A stretch of 64,000 nt of DNA, taken from the NCBI RefSeq assembly GCF_030269925.1, contig NC_085132.1:5664501-5728500 (forward strand), written 5' to 3'. The notes under the pieces were generated by a model. That model saw nothing but the letters and a program-made list of their open reading frames with translations. It was not told where the DNA came from and made no database searches. Source of the DNA: Bombyx mori. Its lineage: Eukaryota; Arthropoda; Insecta; Lepidoptera; Bombycidae. Made by a program: the position numbers and the translations under genes. Shown in pieces: positions 63,179 through 64,000 of the stretch. Numbering within the stretch: position 1 is the stretch's first letter; each line of letters opens with the position of its first letter.

Positions 63179-63300
63179 ACTGGCTCGGTGGCGCGGTAGT
63201 TAGTGCCTCTGATTTTTGGTCCCAGGTCGTGAGTTCGATCCTACTCCGAGTATTCATATGACAAATGATTGGCTTGCTCTATCTTGATGTTCTATATGTA
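63179..63300 (+). mobile_element. tRNA-derived SINE, second family
   Basis: A-box-like TGGCGCGGTAGTTAGTGCC at 63189 and B box GAGTTCGATCC at 63231 have tRNA spacing, and CTCGG/CCGAG can pair as part of an acceptor stem. The anticodon arm does not fold, so it is not a working tRNA. The 3' end is unclear. Confidence 0.5.
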
Positions 63301-63589
63301 TATATTCACTATAACATTTTGTTTTTATACTGGAGTTTTGAACCAAATAACCGTGTGTGTTTTGTTCGATTTGTTTTCTAAGGGAAAAGCACTAATATCA
63401 ACTTTAAAGGGCCTGAGCAATTGCCTAACCCTTTATGTATGTATGTAGCGTACAGATTACACATAATCTTACTTACATGTTATACAGCTACCAACCTTCT
63501 CTCATTTAGGTACTTCTGAAATTTGAGGTCAATGACTCAATAAATTTTTCATTGCCGTTTTAGGCAAACTATTAGGTATATGGGGCACC

Positions 63590-63860
63590 TAATCAAAAAT
63601 GAAATACTTAAACAATTCCTCAGAGCACTCTTCATGGAACATACAATACAAATAATAGAGAACCGAAGTCCCTCCATAAGGCCAGAGGTTCCGAATAACA
63701 AAAGAGAAAGGGATTATCGACAACCGAACTTCTTTCGTATTGATGCCAGAGTTGGCAGCAACACTCCACGCGAGGCCAGAATTGTGCATTGCGAAGAACA
63801 AGTCTTTGTCCAGGCGTGAAGTACTGATACGCCCTATGGAGGACTCTCTGCATTTTTAAG
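63590..63860 (-). pseudogene. LINE reverse-transcriptase remnant, antisense, frame-shifted
   Basis: Minus-strand frames give FWPRVECCCQLW, then RSSVVDNPFLF and, in the next frame, MFHEECSEELFKYFIFD. These match the order R-P-x-x-E-Y-C-x-x-L-W-x-G, R-I-V-D-x-P, and Y-H-x-E-C-S-E-E-L-F of a LINE subgroup. At least one frameshift; the element may continue past the window's right edge. Confidence 0.65.
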
Positions 63861-64000
63861 CGTCCTGTTATTGTAAAGTATTGTTACGGCTATTTCCACC
63901 TTTATATCAAACTGTATGCCAGCGTTAGTGCGGCCTCACAATACAAGTGGATGTGTTTTGGCGGCAGTATCACCAATTAATACGCAAATGATTTTAGCTA

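Noticed and set aside
63179..63255. Possible true tRNA gene
   Set aside because: The anticodon stem does not pair and the acceptor stem is only five base pairs; better explained as a SINE head.
63580..63819. 79-codon plus-strand frame near the right edge
   Set aside because: Antisense shadow of a LINE RT remnant recognisable on the minus strand.

Overview
The window is insect nuclear DNA, almost certainly silkworm (Bombyx mori or its close wild relative). It is AT-rich, nearly intron- and repeat-only, and carries about 30 copies of one short interspersed element. The complete copies start with a tRNA-like head (A box near TGGCCTAAAGGATAAG, B box GTTCGAATCCC) and end in AATAAAA. I recognise this as the Bombyx Bm1-type SINE. 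Species and family names come from memory of the families; no database search was possible.

Two protein-coding loci can be supported. At the left edge (2-130, + strand) is the last coding stretch of an integral membrane protein that enters from outside the window; its stop is followed 80 bp later by AATAAA. At 5368-10253 (+) lies a complete four-exon gene. It encodes a predicted 194-residue secreted protein with a signal peptide, an acidic N-terminal part and one six-cysteine Kazal-like protease-inhibitor domain. All three intron junctions are GT-AG and keep the frame, and the upstream TATAAAAG and downstream AATAAA fit. Its introns hold a hAT MITE, Bm1 copies, a 135-bp-arm inverted repeat, a second MITE family and LINE tails.

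From 10.5 kb to 64 kb I find no further host gene. The sequence is a layered transposon graveyard: Bm1 SINEs; non-autonomous Helitrons of several families (5' TC, 3' CTAG, inserted between A and T); three hAT-type MITEs with exact 8-bp target duplications; a solo LTR with TG/CA ends and a 5-bp duplication nested in a SINE; 5'-truncated LINEs of jockey-like and RTE-like types, several ending in a microsatellite; a decayed mariner transposase; and other inverted-repeat elements.

The most unusual unit is a 3.25-kb LTR retrotransposon (53624-56871). Its two 251-bp LTRs differ by one base by eye and are flanked by ATAG/ATAG. Its inside holds only frame-broken gag, a protease motif, and a ten-copy tandem array of an ACGTGGTAACATAGTTCACGT unit just before the 3' LTR. 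The contrast between fresh LTRs and a decayed, pol-less interior suggests a non-autonomous element moved in trans. A second population-level signal is that 13 Bm1 copies share the same 5' end (ACTGGTGG), lying just after a hairpin-forming palindrome in full-length copies.

Coordinates of repeats are by eye and may be off by a few bases unless exact target duplications are quoted.
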